From Christensenellaceae bacterium (GTDB lineage: Bacteria; Bacillota; Clostridia; Christensenellales; Christensenellaceae), in assembly GCA_017523755.1 (NCBI GenBank), contig JAFWWA010000041.1, positions 1-35,398 of the forward strand: 35,398 nt of DNA, in the 5' to 3' direction. Shown here one piece after another: positions 8,158 to 16,835 of the stretch. How positions within the stretch are numbered: the stretch's first letter is position 1; each line of letters starts with the position of its first letter. The position numbers were made by a program, and so were the translations under genes. The notes beneath the pieces are model-generated. The model did not search any database and was not told the DNA's origin. It saw only the letters and a list, made by a program, of their open reading frames with translations.

Positions 8158-9246
8158 TTACAGTCCGATCCCGTTTGCGATATTAACTATAAAGTCCTGG
8201 GCATTGGTAACTATGCCCCTTGACGAAAGGCTTCCCCTGTCGGCGAGCTTGTTTATCATAAATTCGGATATATCGATACAGTAGAAAAAGACTTTCCTTA
8301 CTGTACCGTCATCCATGACTCTGTAGGACGGAGTCATATTTCCCACTGCTATCGTATGGAGCATCGTCGCCATACAGATCACGGTGGTGGCTCTGCTCAC
8401 GTATTTCCTCATCTCATCCTGCGCTTCATATACGTTTCCGAAAACACACGGCAAGGGACCGTCATCCCTTATAGAACCGGCAAGCACATAAGGTATGCCG
8501 CTCTCTTCAAGGCTCTTTATTATACCGTTGCCTATCTTTTCTTCTTCGATAAACCTTTTTACTGATCCGTAGAACCTGACCTTATTGAGAGTATCAAGAT
8601 GATTATAGTGTCCGTTCGGCTCATTCTTCTGTGTATAGATATTCTGTCCCAATGCCGTTCCGAGATATGCTCCTTCAAGATCATGTGTTCCAAGAGCATT
8701 GCCTGCCAGCACAGCATCGACATATCCGCCCTTTATGATCTTGCTGAATGCATTCCTTGCATCATAATCGAACGAGAATGCAGGGCCCATTACCCAGACA
8801 ACATATCCGTGTTCCTTCTCATACCTCAGAAGATCATAAAGCTCATCATAATCTCTTGAGAAAGAGCTTTCTCTTGATCTTCCGTATCTGAACATGAACT
8901 TGTCGTCTTTTGACAGATCCTCTTCAAAACCGTTTTCATGAAGATAAATGCCTTCTTCACAGTTCTCTGTCCTTCCTGTTATGACAAGATCCCCTTTTTT
9001 CAGATTCCTGAATTCCCTGACCAGGATCCTGCCGCCCTCATAAACAGGAACACAGTCCATCCTGCTCTCCTCGGCAAGCAGCCATTCACCTTTTATTTTG
9101 AAGTATTCGGGATATATGCTCATGGCATGATATCCTTCTGGTGCAGTCCCATCCCTGGGAGCTGCCTTGACAGAACAGTCGGGTGAAGTCAGAAACTTCA
9201 CATCACTGAAATCAGGTGCCTTATACTTACCGATATTAAAAGCCAT
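8158..9246 (-). CDS. TIGR00300 / LOR-SDH-domain protein (ornithine cyclodeaminase-like)
   Basis: About 362 residues. The C-terminal half carries the signature of the LOR/SDH conserved region: GNALGTHDLEGAYLGTALG, NGHYNHLDTLN, VLAGSIRDDGPLP, TMLHTIAVGNMTPS and NKLADRGS. In methanogens a protein of this family is an NAD-dependent ornithine cyclodeaminase, and the same domain forms the C-terminal part of cyanobacterial ArgZ/AgrE; here there is no arginine dihydrolase domain. The ATG at 9246 has GGAGG five bases upstream; a GTG at 9258 would start inside that site. The neighbours are a DNA repair gene and an HD hydrolase, which do not reveal the pathway. Ornithine as substrate is inference. Confidence 0.75.
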   Translation of the reverse strand: MAFNIGKYKAPDFSDVKFLTSPDCSVKAAPRDGTAPEGYHAMSIYPEYFKIKGEWLLAEESRMDCVPVYEGGRILVREFRNLKKGDLVITGRTENCEEGIYLHENGFEEDLSKDDKFMFRYGRSRESSFSRDYDELYDLLRYEKEHGYVVWVMGPAFSFDYDARNAFSKIIKGGYVDAVLAGNALGTHDLEGAYLGTALGQNIYTQKNEPNGHYNHLDTLNKVRFYGSVKRFIEEEKIGNGIIKSLEESGIPYVLAGSIRDDGPLPCVFGNVYEAQDEMRKYVSRATTVICMATMLHTIAVGNMTPSYRVMDDGTVRKVFFYCIDISEFMINKLADRGSLSSRGIVTNAQDFIVNIANGIGL

Positions 9247-9259
9247 ATGTTCCTCCACA

Positions 9260-9973
9260 TCAATTATCCCGATACTTCCCGGAAACGGCAGTTGTCTGTT
9301 TCTTCCTGAAGCCCCTTAATATGTCTTTCCTGTCATCAGGTATCCTTCTGCTCTCACAGGCCTTGCTGATCGTTTTATTGTGGGTCCATATGTCAAGAAG
9401 GCCTTCCGAGATATAGGGCAAAGCGTATTCATATTGTTTTGCAAGCGCTGTGGCAAAAAACCACGCCCTCATCATGTTTATATAATACTCCTCAGAGTTG
9501 ATATCTGCTGCCATTTTCAGGTATGAGGGATCAAAGTTCCGGTCCAGATAGTATCTCATAAGCGACAGCAGTCCGAACCTTACAGTATATGTATGATCAT
9601 CCGATATCCACCCGGTCACCCTTTCAAGAAGATCCACAGTATTCTTTTTGAACACCCCCGGCGAAAGCTGGTCGCATGTTGCCCAGTTATCTATAAACGG
9701 AAGAAATCTTTCTGTTTCATCGATACATGTCTCATATTCCCTGATTTCGGATATAAGAAATGAATGCAGCTGATTCTCTTCAAAATACCTGTGCGGCAGA
9801 TCTCTTAAATAATCCATGCAGAACCCGTTTGCCTTTATCTCCTTTGCCAGAGCTTTCAGGGCAGGCGTCCTCACACCTATCATTTCCACATCGGGTATGA
9901 GCCCCTGGCTGAAAAGCAGGTAAGGCTCGTCTTTAAGCTCAAACAGCCGTTTTCTAATTTCATCGGTCAGCAT
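9260..9973 (-). CDS. DNA alkylation repair protein, AlkD-like
   Basis: 237-residue all-helical protein of the AlkD/HEAT-repeat DNA glycosylase family, which removes alkylated bases (N3/N7-alkyl purines) without flipping them. Family marks seen: VRTPALKALAKEI near the N-terminus, FIDNWATCDQLSP, YYINMMRAWFFATALAKQYE and the C-terminal NKTISKACESRRIPDDRK. The tail after about residue 225 is basic. AGGAG lies eleven bases before the ATG. It is the first gene of the operon alkD-TIGR00300-HD-GH4 and begins only 27 bases after a strong terminator (10001-10036), so its own promoter is unclear and read-through or attenuation is possible. Confidence 0.88.
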   Translation of the reverse strand: MLTDEIRKRLFELKDEPYLLFSQGLIPDVEMIGVRTPALKALAKEIKANGFCMDYLRDLPHRYFEENQLHSFLISEIREYETCIDETERFLPFIDNWATCDQLSPGVFKKNTVDLLERVTGWISDDHTYTVRFGLLSLMRYYLDRNFDPSYLKMAADINSEEYYINMMRAWFFATALAKQYEYALPYISEGLLDIWTHNKTISKACESRRIPDDRKDILRGFRKKQTTAVSGKYRDN

Positions 9974-10000
9974 TTTATCTCAAGCTCCTGCGGCAAAATC

Positions 10001-10036
10001 AAAAAAAAGCTGTAAGACTAAGTTTCATCTTACAGC
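10001..10036 (-). terminator. Rho-independent terminator after ispH-rpsA
   Basis: Minus-strand GCTGTAAGA pairs with TCTTACAGC (9 bp, 10-base loop), followed by eight T. It lies about 100 bases past the ispH-rpsA stop and immediately upstream of the AlkD-like gene. Confidence 0.87.
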
Positions 10037-10052
10037 CGCTAAAGTAAGGGGT

Positions 10053-10084
10053 TCTATAATATAAAATGTGAGGCATATTATAGA
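10053..10084. repeat. 10-bp inverted repeat with opposed TATAAT boxes
   Basis: TCTATAATAT (10053-10062) and its reverse complement (10075-10084) flank 12 bases. Each arm contains TATAAT on one strand. No convincing -35 was found at the right distance, so it is recorded as a dyad rather than a promoter. Confidence 0.5.
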
Positions 10085-10092
10085 CTGATTGA

Positions 10093-10126
10093 AATGCACC
10101 GGGAAGTTTATCCTTCCCAGTGCATT
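10093..10126. repeat. Strong hairpin 3' of ispH-rpsA
   Basis: AATGCAC-x-GGGAAG and CTTCCC-x-GTGCATT form a 13-pair stem with one mismatch and a 6-base loop. It starts 11 bases past the ispH-rpsA stop. No T-run follows, so it may stabilise the 3' end or act with the dyad and terminator downstream. Confidence 0.6.
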
Positions 10127-10137
10127 GATTATAACAT

Positions 10138-12447
10138 TTATTTCTCTTCGTCGTCAAGCTGTTTGAAAAGATCAGCCAGAGATGTCTTTGCTTCTTCAAA
10201 TTCAGTGGGCATCACATATGAGAATTCATTGTTTTCAGCATCTCTTTCAACTCTTCTGTTCTGGTCATTGCTGCGGCGGCGCGGCCTGTCGGATCTCTCG
10301 GGTCTTGCTTCACCCTCAGCTCTCTCTTTTCTTGCAGGCTCCATAAGGGCCCTGATCGAAAGGCTGATCCTCTTCTTTTCAGGATTGACTTCAAGGATCT
10401 TAGCCTTGATAACATCGCCTTCCTGAAGGACATCGCTTACTTTTTCGATCCTGCGGTTCGTGACCTGTGAAATGTGTACAAGTCCGTCAACAGAGGGTTC
10501 AAGTTCTACGAATGCGCCGAAATCAGCGATACGCACTACTTTGCCTTCGACCTCATCGCCCTCGTGATATTTCTCAGGTACGAGATCCCAGGGCTTCGGC
10601 TGAAGCTGTCTGTATTCAAGAGATACCTTTTTCTTATCCGGATCGACGTTCTTGATCCTGACCTCGATCTCCTGATTCTCGCTCAGCACTTCTCTTGGAT
10701 GCTTGATCCTTGTCCAGCTGATATCAGTAATGTGGAGCAGACCGTCTACACCGCCTATATCAACGAATGCACCGAAGTCAGTAAGTCTCTTGACTGTTCC
10801 CTTGACTATATCGCCTTTGTGATAATTGTTGTAGAGTGCTCTTTCAGCAGCATCTGCCTCATCCTTCAGCACTTCCTTGTGGGAAAGGACGAATCTCTTC
10901 TGCCTTCTGTCTATATCGATGACCTTGACCTTGAGGGTCTGGCCCATGAATTCGTTGAGGTCTTCAACGTATTTGAGAGAAAGCTGTGAAGCAGGGATAA
11001 ATGCATCATATCCGTCAAGCTTGGTAAGGACGCCGCCCTTGATAACTCTTGTGATCTTGCATTCGTAAACAGCCTCATCCTTTTTCTCTTCCATCTCATC
11101 AGCAAGCTTTCTCCATTTCAGCTGGCCTTCGATCTTTCTTCTGGAGAGAATCACGTTTCCTTCCCCGTCATTTAATGAAACGATCTCAGCTTCGATCTCA
11201 CTTCCGACCGGGAACAGTTCTTCAGCGCTCTTTCCATCCTCAAGCTGCATATCCTCAAGTTTGAGAATACCGTCAGATTTATATCCAATGTTAACACAGA
11301 TTTCGCTCTCTGTTACCTGGACGACAGTACCCTTTACGAACTGGCCTCTCCTTATCCTTACGAAAGTTTTTTCCAGTTCGGCTGCGAAATTGGCTTCTTC
11401 TTCGCTCTGCTCAGGAGCTGCTTCCTCTTCTGCTGCTTCGACTGCAGGGGCTGCTTCTTCTTCAGCTTCTGCAGGAGCTGCTTCTTCCTGTGCAGTCTCC
11501 TCAGGTGCTGCCTCTTCGGCAATAGCTTCAGTCGTTTCTGCCTTTTCAACGGCCTCATCTGTTTCAGGCATATTTTCTTTAACCTCTTCTTCTGTTGCCT
11601 GAACGTTCTCTAGTTCACTCATCTGTGTCCTTACCTCCCTAATGATCCATTCCGGGGCAGATGCCCCAGCGATAATCATAATTATATCACAGTTTCGAAG
11701 CTTATCAAGAAAAAGTTCCTCTTTTGACTCAACAAATTGCGTGATTTTGCAGTTTTTTTTGCATATTTCATACAGCTTGACAGTATTCGAACTGTGCCTG
11801 TCGCCGACCACAACAACAGCATCAGCCCTGGCCGAAAGCTCGGCCGCTTCATTCTGCCTTTTCTCGGTCGCATCGCATATGCTGTTGAAGATCCTTAGAT
11901 CTCCCGAACGTTTTCTCAGTTCATCCGTGATCCTTTTAAAATCGGAGTTCTTTATCGTCGTCTGAGCAAGCACGACTGCACGGTCGATATGTTCAGGAAG
12001 ATGTGAGAAGTCTTCCTCATCCGAGGGTATGACCATGGTCTTAAGCCCTGTCCACTTTCTCGTAGCCTTTACCTCAGGATGATCTTCGTCGCCTACTATA
12101 AAAACGATATCGGCTTCATCCTCATGCATTATCCTCTCATGGATCCTCTTTACGAACGGGCATGTGAGATCGATGTAAGGTATTAAATGATCTTCAAGAT
12201 ACCTGAAAGTCTCAGGCGGTTCCCCATGGGATCTGATAACGGCTGTCTCCCCTTTATTTATCTCATAGGGGCTGCCGACCTTCCTGACTCCTTTTTCCTC
12301 GAGTCTGGATATGACTGATCTGTTATGTATAAGGTCACCTATGACAGCAAGCTTCTCGCCCGCTTCAGCCATTTCCATGACTTTTGTGACAGCCCTCTTT
12401 ACACCGAAGCAGAATCCGGCATATTTGGCAGTGATTATCTCAGGCAT
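10138..12447 (-). CDS. ispH-rpsA: Fusion of HMB-PP reductase (IspH) and ribosomal protein S1
   Basis: 769 residues. Residues 1-275 are IspH, the [4Fe-4S] enzyme that makes IPP and DMAPP in the MEP pathway: cluster cysteines Cys13, Cys96 and Cys191, with HN (41-42), His74, HPEV (Glu125), QTT (162-164), SSN (219-221) and GASAPE all present. Residues 276-355 are an Ala/Glu/Pro-rich acidic linker. Four S1 (OB-fold) RNA-binding repeats follow at about 367-436, 457-524, 542-612 and 627-699; the third and fourth carry [10 protein letters not shown] and [14 protein letters not shown] cores. The tail is basic then acidic. The ATG at 12447 has GGGAG six bases upstream and overlaps the plsC stop by eight bases. 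This fusion is known in Clostridia and annotated as bifunctional. Confidence 0.95.
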   Translation of the reverse strand: MPEIITAKYAGFCFGVKRAVTKVMEMAEAGEKLAVIGDLIHNRSVISRLEEKGVRKVGSPYEINKGETAVIRSHGEPPETFRYLEDHLIPYIDLTCPFVKRIHERIMHEDEADIVFIVGDEDHPEVKATRKWTGLKTMVIPSDEEDFSHLPEHIDRAVVLAQTTIKNSDFKRITDELRKRSGDLRIFNSICDATEKRQNEAAELSARADAVVVVGDRHSSNTVKLYEICKKNCKITQFVESKEELFLDKLRNCDIIMIIAGASAPEWIIREVRTQMSELENVQATEEEVKENMPETDEAVEKAETTEAIAEEAAPEETAQEEAAPAEAEEEAAPAVEAAEEEAAPEQSEEEANFAAELEKTFVRIRRGQFVKGTVVQVTESEICVNIGYKSDGILKLEDMQLEDGKSAEELFPVGSEIEAEIVSLNDGEGNVILSRRKIEGQLKWRKLADEMEEKKDEAVYECKITRVIKGGVLTKLDGYDAFIPASQLSLKYVEDLNEFMGQTLKVKVIDIDRRQKRFVLSHKEVLKDEADAAERALYNNYHKGDIVKGTVKRLTDFGAFVDIGGVDGLLHITDISWTRIKHPREVLSENQEIEVRIKNVDPDKKKVSLEYRQLQPKPWDLVPEKYHEGDEVEGKVVRIADFGAFVELEPSVDGLVHISQVTNRRIEKVSDVLQEGDVIKAKILEVNPEKKRISLSIRALMEPARKERAEGEARPERSDRPRRRSNDQNRRVERDAENNEFSYVMPTEFEEAKTSLADLFKQLDDEEK

Positions 12448-13030
12448 CGAATTCTCCCAGAGCTTTCTCAAGCCTGTCATGCAAGGCTCTTGAAGTCTCA
12501 AGTATGTTTTTCATCGTAGGTTCGGTTTTGTCTGTGAATTCCGAAATATCCTGCTTGGGGAAAAACCTGATCGTGGTTTTTCTGAACATCCCGAGCTTCC
12601 CGCTGAAAGCGACCATGTAAAGCGGCGCCCCCGTCCTTAAAGCAACCGAGGCCAGACCCGGCATGAACCTCAAAAGGCCGCCTTCATCATTTCTTGTCCC
12701 TTCAGGGAACAGAAGAAAGTTTTCTCCATTCTTCAGAGCATCGACTGCAGTATCCACTGCGCCAAAGTCTCCGGTCCCCCTGTATACGGGATAAGCCCCT
12801 ATCCACCTTAATACGGGATTGAATATCCTGATCTTGAAAAGCTCAGACTTGGCCATCACCTTGAACCGTAAACCGGTTATGACTGAGATGACCACAGGAT
12901 CGTTGTTGCTGCGGTGATTGGCATAGAATATACCGCCTTTCACTTCCTTCACGTTCTCCAGCCCTTCGACTTTGATCCTGAACAGGGGAAGATATAGCAG
13001 CCTTGCAAGAAAAACCAAAAACTTAAACAT
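12440..13030 (-). CDS. plsC: 1-acyl-sn-glycerol-3-phosphate acyltransferase (PlsC family)
   Basis: 196 residues, peripheral or singly anchored membrane enzyme. It carries the acyltransferase motif I HX4D (His39-Asp44 in NHRSNNDP) and motif III FPEGTR (residues 108-113). It would transfer the second acyl chain to lysophosphatidic acid to make phosphatidic acid. The N-terminal 20 residues are hydrophobic. Length is on the short side but normal for Firmicutes PlsC between cmk and ispH. Its ATG overlaps the cmk stop by eight bases and its own stop overlaps the ispH start by eight, so the three genes look translationally coupled. Confidence 0.9.
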   Translation of the reverse strand: MFKFLVFLARLLYLPLFRIKVEGLENVKEVKGGIFYANHRSNNDPVVISVITGLRFKVMAKSELFKIRIFNPVLRWIGAYPVYRGTGDFGAVDTAVDALKNGENFLLFPEGTRNDEGGLLRFMPGLASVALRTGAPLYMVAFSGKLGMFRKTTIRFFPKQDISEFTDKTEPTMKNILETSRALHDRLEKALGEFDA

Positions 13031-13697
13031 CTGTATTAAAGACCTTATTCACTTTATCGATCACGAAATCAACGACTTCTTCGATCGTCATATAGGAAGT
13101 ATCAAGAAAAACAGCGTCATCGGCCTGTTTTAAGGGCGACGTTTTTCTTGTCGAATCGGTATGATCCCTTGCAATGATCTCGGCTTCAAGCTGATCGAGA
13201 TCGCAGGGGATGCCTTTTTCGTCATTCTCAAGCTTCCTTCTCAGAGCTCTTACTCTCGGGGAAGCGGTCATGAACACTTTCAGCGGTGCATCGGGCATGA
13301 CAACAGTCCCTATGTCTCTTCCGTCCATAACTATGTCATATCTTTTTGCGGTCTCCTGCTGGATAGCTACCAGCTTCTCCCTGACTTCAGGGATAACGGC
13401 TGAATCCGAAGACATTTTTGTTACTTCAGGGGTCCTTAAAAATCCGTTGACATCCTCTCCGTCTACTATGATATGCTGGCCTTCTTCATCATATTCCACC
13501 TTAAGATCGGTCCTGTTTATGGAATCGATCACTTCTGGAACATCAGACGCGCTGATCCCTGCTTTGACAAGCGTATACGCTATCCCGCGGTACATCGCTC
13601 CGGTATCCATATATCTTATGCCCAGTCTGCCCGCAACGGCCTTTGCGATGGTGCTTTTTCCTGATCCTGCAGGTCCGTCTATAGCTATATTTATCAT
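13023..13697 (-). CDS. cmk: Cytidylate kinase
   Basis: 224 residues; phosphorylates CMP and dCMP with ATP in the cytoplasm. P-loop GPAGSGKST lies at residues 8-16. Other family marks are YMDTGAMYR, MDGRDIGTVV (substrate binding) and RDHTDSTRKTSPLKQADDA near residue 175, where the last segment includes the arginines of the lid. AGGAG lies ten bases before the ATG. It is 19 bases after folD and overlaps plsC, in the order cmk-plsC-ispH/rpsA that recurs in Clostridia. Confidence 0.95.
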   Translation of the reverse strand: MINIAIDGPAGSGKSTIAKAVAGRLGIRYMDTGAMYRGIAYTLVKAGISASDVPEVIDSINRTDLKVEYDEEGQHIIVDGEDVNGFLRTPEVTKMSSDSAVIPEVREKLVAIQQETAKRYDIVMDGRDIGTVVMPDAPLKVFMTASPRVRALRRKLENDEKGIPCDLDQLEAEIIARDHTDSTRKTSPLKQADDAVFLDTSYMTIEEVVDFVIDKVNKVFNTDV

Positions 13698-13716
13698 TGT
13701 GGTATCTCTCCTGTAT

Positions 13717-14562
13717 TTATGACCTTTTAGCCGCGATAAGAGTATTCTTAAGCAGCATAGTGATGGTCATCGGCCCTACTCCGCCGGGAACAGGTGTTAT
13801 ATATGCCGCCTTCTCTGCGGCTTCCTCAAACAGGACATCGCCCTTGAGCTTTTTCCCTACCCGTGACGTACCGACATCGATCACCGTAGCGCCTTCCTTG
13901 ATAAAGTCACCTGTAACGAACTCGGGACGGCCTATCGCGGAAACAAGTATGTCAGCTGTCCTGCATACAGCCGCAAGATCCTTCGTCCTTGAATGACACA
14001 TGGTAACGGTCGCATTCTCATTTAAAAGCAGCAGCGACACCGGCTTCCCTACCAGGTTGCTCCTTCCGATGACGACCGCATGTTTTCCTTCTATCGATTC
14101 CCCCGTGCTTTTTATCAGCTCGATGACACCTGCAGGCGTACAGGATACAAGGCCGTCAAGACCTGACATGAGCGCACCAGCGTTATGAACAGTCAGACCG
14201 TCGACATCCTTAGAGGGAGAGATCCTCTCAAGTACCCTTTTCTCATCAAGATGCTCCGGAAGCGGGAACTGTACAAGAAGCCCGTGTATATCTTCCCTGT
14301 TATTGAATTCGTCTACCTTTTCAAGCAGCTCTTCCATCGTGGTGGAGCCGTCCATCCTTTCGACTACCGAATGGAAACCCACCTCGATACAGGCCTTTTC
14401 CTTGTTCCTTACATATACCTGGGAAGCAGGATCGTCCCCTACCAGTATAACTGCCAAACCGGGCGCGTATCCCCTCTCTTTCCTGAAAGCCTCAGCCTCA
14501 TTTTTGATATCTTCCCTGATCCTTGCAGCCAGATCCATTCCGCTTATAACGACCGCTGACAT
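13717..14562 (-). CDS. folD: Methylene-tetrahydrofolate dehydrogenase/cyclohydrolase
   Basis: 281 residues, full length. FolD interconverts methylene-, methenyl- and 10-formyl-tetrahydrofolate with NADP. Visible: QVYVRNKEKAC with the catalytic Tyr/Lys pair, LLVQFPLPEHL, PSKDVDGL, SCTPAGV, the nucleotide-binding IGRSNLVGKP and the C-terminal PVPGGVGPMT. AAAGGAG precedes the ATG by ten bases. It follows the TsaD-like gene by five bases. Nothing appears degenerate. Confidence 0.96.
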   Translation of the reverse strand: MSAVVISGMDLAARIREDIKNEAEAFRKERGYAPGLAVILVGDDPASQVYVRNKEKACIEVGFHSVVERMDGSTTMEELLEKVDEFNNREDIHGLLVQFPLPEHLDEKRVLERISPSKDVDGLTVHNAGALMSGLDGLVSCTPAGVIELIKSTGESIEGKHAVVIGRSNLVGKPVSLLLLNENATVTMCHSRTKDLAAVCRTADILVSAIGRPEFVTGDFIKEGATVIDVGTSRVGKKLKGDVLFEEAAEKAAYITPVPGGVGPMTITMLLKNTLIAAKRS

Positions 14563-14567
14563 TTCAA

Positions 14568-15488
14568 TTATTCTCCTTTGGTTTTATTCAAAAATATGTT
14601 CCTGGCCAGAACTGCGAGCCCGCAAGCGTTATCCGAAGCATATCTTCTTTCTGATACCTCTGCTCCCGTTCCGGCTTTAATGGTTTCCGTTATCTTCCTG
14701 TTAGACATGACTCCTCCGGAAAGAAGGATATCTTTCTTTCCTGTCATATCAACACAATTCAAGATCATTTTTGTGAGGACTTCAGCGATGCATTCCTGTA
14801 CTGTGGCGGCGGCATCCTCTTTAGACATGCCTTTTTCGATCATCCTTCTCACGGCGCTTTCCGGACCTGAAAAGCTGATCTCTGTCCCCCTCACATCCGC
14901 TCTCAGCTTCACCGGTGTTCCATTTTTTGCGAGCTTCTCAAGTTCAGGTCCGCACGGGAAAGGAAGGCCCAGCATGACACCGATCCTGTCGATGAACTGC
15001 CCGGCTGCTATATCCGCAGTCCCTCCTATCTGTTCTATACCGGTTATGATACCATCCCTCATTTCGACCGATACGGCATCAGTCGTTCCCCCCGATACAT
15101 GGAGCGCAATAAAGCTGTCCGGCATGCTTTTCCCTATAAGAGCGGCCATTATATGGCCGTGCTGATGGGTAAGAGGATAGAATTCCGCGCCGGCAACACG
15201 TGCCGCGACTCTGGAAAAGCTTTCACAGGCTGAAAAGACCGGCATATACGATCCTTCTATGTCTCTTGGTCTGGTGCTTCCGCCTACCGCCGCAAACGAG
15301 TACCCCTCGGGGAATATGTCCCTTATCTGTTTTATATGCAAAAAGACCATCTCCTGCTGGCGAAGGCCTTTCTTCCCTTCCGGTACTCTTAGCGGAAGTC
15401 TTCTATCATAAATTATGCCGCCTGATTCATCGCACACCGCACAGGATGTCGTATAGCAGCTCATGTCAACACCGAGGAAAAAACTCAC
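14568..15488 (-). CDS. TsaD/Kae1-family paralogue (Gcp-like)
   Basis: 306 residues of the ASKHA-fold Kae1/TsaD/YgjD family (Pfam Peptidase_M22). The N-terminus GVDMSCYTTSCAV replaces the canonical TsaD GIETSCDETS; the metal-binding HxxxH survives as His108/His112 in THQHGH; the phosphate loop reads VSGGTTD instead of VSGGHT. Canonical TsaD makes the t6A modification with TsaB/C/E; this shorter form is the second clostridial copy, whose function is not established. The start is a GTG overlapping the nusB TGA (GTGA), since downstream ATGs would remove the first beta strand. It lies between nusB and folD. Confidence 0.75.
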   Translation of the reverse strand: MSFFLGVDMSCYTTSCAVCDESGGIIYDRRLPLRVPEGKKGLRQQEMVFLHIKQIRDIFPEGYSFAAVGGSTRPRDIEGSYMPVFSACESFSRVAARVAGAEFYPLTHQHGHIMAALIGKSMPDSFIALHVSGGTTDAVSVEMRDGIITGIEQIGGTADIAAGQFIDRIGVMLGLPFPCGPELEKLAKNGTPVKLRADVRGTEISFSGPESAVRRMIEKGMSKEDAAATVQECIAEVLTKMILNCVDMTGKKDILLSGGVMSNRKITETIKAGTGAEVSERRYASDNACGLAVLARNIFLNKTKGE

Positions 15489-15910
15489 TTGTCAGTCTGA
15501 ACTCCGTAGCACTCGATCACTGAACCCAGTATGCCGTTTATGTAAGCCGGCGCTTTCTGGTCTGAATATTTCTTGGCAAGCTCAACGGCTTCGTTGACAG
15601 ATACCTTATATGGTATATCCTTTAGAACAAGCATCTCTATTATCGCAAGTCTGAGGATAGACAGATCGACTTTCGATATCCTGTCGAGATTCCACGATCT
15701 GCTGAATCTGTCTATTATACCGTCGGTCTCTTCCCTGTTCTCATCAAAAGCTTCAAGTACGCTCTTTATATATTCGCCGTGCTTCTCTTCTATTTTTTCT
15801 GTATGAAGGACATCCTGCATCTCTTTCAGTGTCCCGTCGGTCTTCATGCCCTGGATCTCCCTCTCATACAGAAGGCACATGGCAGCTTCTCTTGCAAGTC
15901 TCCTGCTCAT
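15485..15910 (-). CDS. nusB: Transcription antitermination factor NusB
   Basis: 141 residues, the normal size. NusB binds boxA RNA with S10 and supports rRNA antitermination. Recognisable are the N-terminal SRRLAREAAMCLLYE, the central WNLDRISKVDLSILRLAIIEM and the C-terminal VSVNEAVELAKKYSDQKAPAYINGILGSV. AGAGG lies twelve bases before the ATG. It is eight bases after the DUF2273 gene and overlaps the TsaD-like gene, placing it mid-operon. Confidence 0.95.
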   Translation of the reverse strand: MSRRLAREAAMCLLYEREIQGMKTDGTLKEMQDVLHTEKIEEKHGEYIKSVLEAFDENREETDGIIDRFSRSWNLDRISKVDLSILRLAIIEMLVLKDIPYKVSVNEAVELAKKYSDQKAPAYINGILGSVIECYGVQTDK

Positions 15911-15918
15911 TTATCAGC

Positions 15919-16152
15919 TCAACCTCTTTTAGTGATGTATCTGTAGGCTGATACGATCCACGACTTCACGGTCTCTCTTGCCCTGCTGCTTCCAAGCAGA
16001 GCAGCTCCGCCTCCGACAAGCAGGATGATGAGCAGGGTCTTGAAGAACCCGGCTGTAAGGAGAAGTATGGCAACGAGCAGACCTGCTGCACCGCCGATGA
16101 CATACCACCTGTATTCACTTAACCAATCAAGTATTCTCTTTAGTATTTCCAT
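15919..16152 (-). CDS. DUF2273 small membrane protein
   Basis: 77 residues with two hydrophobic segments (about 17-35 and 37-55) and a basic C-terminus. DUF2273 proteins accompany Asp23 and AmaP in Gram-positive bacteria and are thought to belong to the same membrane-associated envelope-stress assembly. AGAGG lies six bases before the ATG. It follows amaP by 28 bases and precedes nusB by eight. Its molecular function is not known. Confidence 0.8.
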   Translation of the reverse strand: MEILKRILDWLSEYRWYVIGGAAGLLVAILLLTAGFFKTLLIILLVGGGAALLGSSRARETVKSWIVSAYRYITKRG

Positions 16153-16180
16153 CTTCGACCTCTGTCGCCAACGCGATCCG

Positions 16181-16723
16181 TTACTGCTGTTTAGGCTGTT
16201 TGAACGGGAGGACCCGTATATTTACAGCAGATACATTCACTCCGGAATATCTCTCAATGTATTCGCGCATCTCTCTGTCGATCTTCTCGGTCATAAGAGG
16301 TATATCCGTTTCAGGCTTCATTGAGATATCACAGTCTATCTTAAGAGTCTTATCCTCCTGAGGCATGACACCGATCCTTGATACCGATATCTCAGTTATG
16401 CTTGACAGATAACGCGCGCAAAGATCCGTGAGCGCAGGGACAGTCAGATATACACCGCCCGTTTCGGATGTCTTCTGATATATGCCGTCGGCTCTTCTTT
16501 TCTTTTTCGGGCTTCCGAAGAATATAAGCGGGAATCCGACAACGAACAGGACTGCTGCAGCTATCCCCCAGTAAAGGCGGTACCCGTCAAAGCTTCCGAT
16601 GATCCTGGTAAATGCATAGTCATCGATGATATTGAAAGCACTAAGCGCCGTGAATACACAAGCGGTAAGGATGACAAGAAGGAAAAGTGTAAAGATTATC
16701 CTTGTTCCAACGCCCATTTTCAT
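16181..16723 (-). CDS. amaP: Alkaline-shock response membrane anchor protein AmaP
   Basis: 180 residues. Two N-terminal membrane segments (about 8-30 and 50-70) are followed by a basic KKKRR stretch and an Asp23-like cytoplasmic region. AmaP tethers Asp23 to the membrane in staphylococci; the same role is inferred here from architecture and neighbours. A strong GGAGGAGGG site precedes the ATG. It is separated from asp23 by about 110 bases that contain a terminator-like hairpin, so it is probably made at a lower level than Asp23. Confidence 0.85.
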   Translation of the reverse strand: MKMGVGTRIIFTLFLLVILTACVFTALSAFNIIDDYAFTRIIGSFDGYRLYWGIAAAVLFVVGFPLIFFGSPKKKRRADGIYQKTSETGGVYLTVPALTDLCARYLSSITEISVSRIGVMPQEDKTLKIDCDISMKPETDIPLMTEKIDREMREYIERYSGVNVSAVNIRVLPFKQPKQQ

Positions 16724-16787
16724 AGTATATCCCTCCTCCGGTCTGCGGTATCCCTCACCGGGTATTGCCGCTGTTACCGGTTTTCAA

Positions 16788-16819
16788 CTTAAAATAAGGC
16801 TGTGCACAAGTGCACAGCC
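16788..16819 (-). terminator. Terminator/attenuator after asp23
   Basis: Minus-strand GGCTGTGCAC and GTGCACAGCC are perfect 10-base complements around two bases (9 pairs with a 4-base loop in practice), followed by TTATTTTAAG. It lies 17 bases past the asp23 stop. The broken T-run suggests partial termination with read-through into amaP and the eight-gene operon. Confidence 0.7.
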
Positions 16820-16835
16820 GTTCTTTCATGCAATA

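Noticed and set aside
10138..12447. Chimera or assembly error joining ispH and rpsA
   Set aside because: One uninterrupted frame with a compositionally smooth linker, and the same fusion is known in Clostridia.
13210..15165. Long plus-strand frames opposite cmk, folD and the TsaD-like gene
   Set aside because: Serine-rich antisense translations typical of the codon bias here; the minus-strand genes carry all expected motifs.
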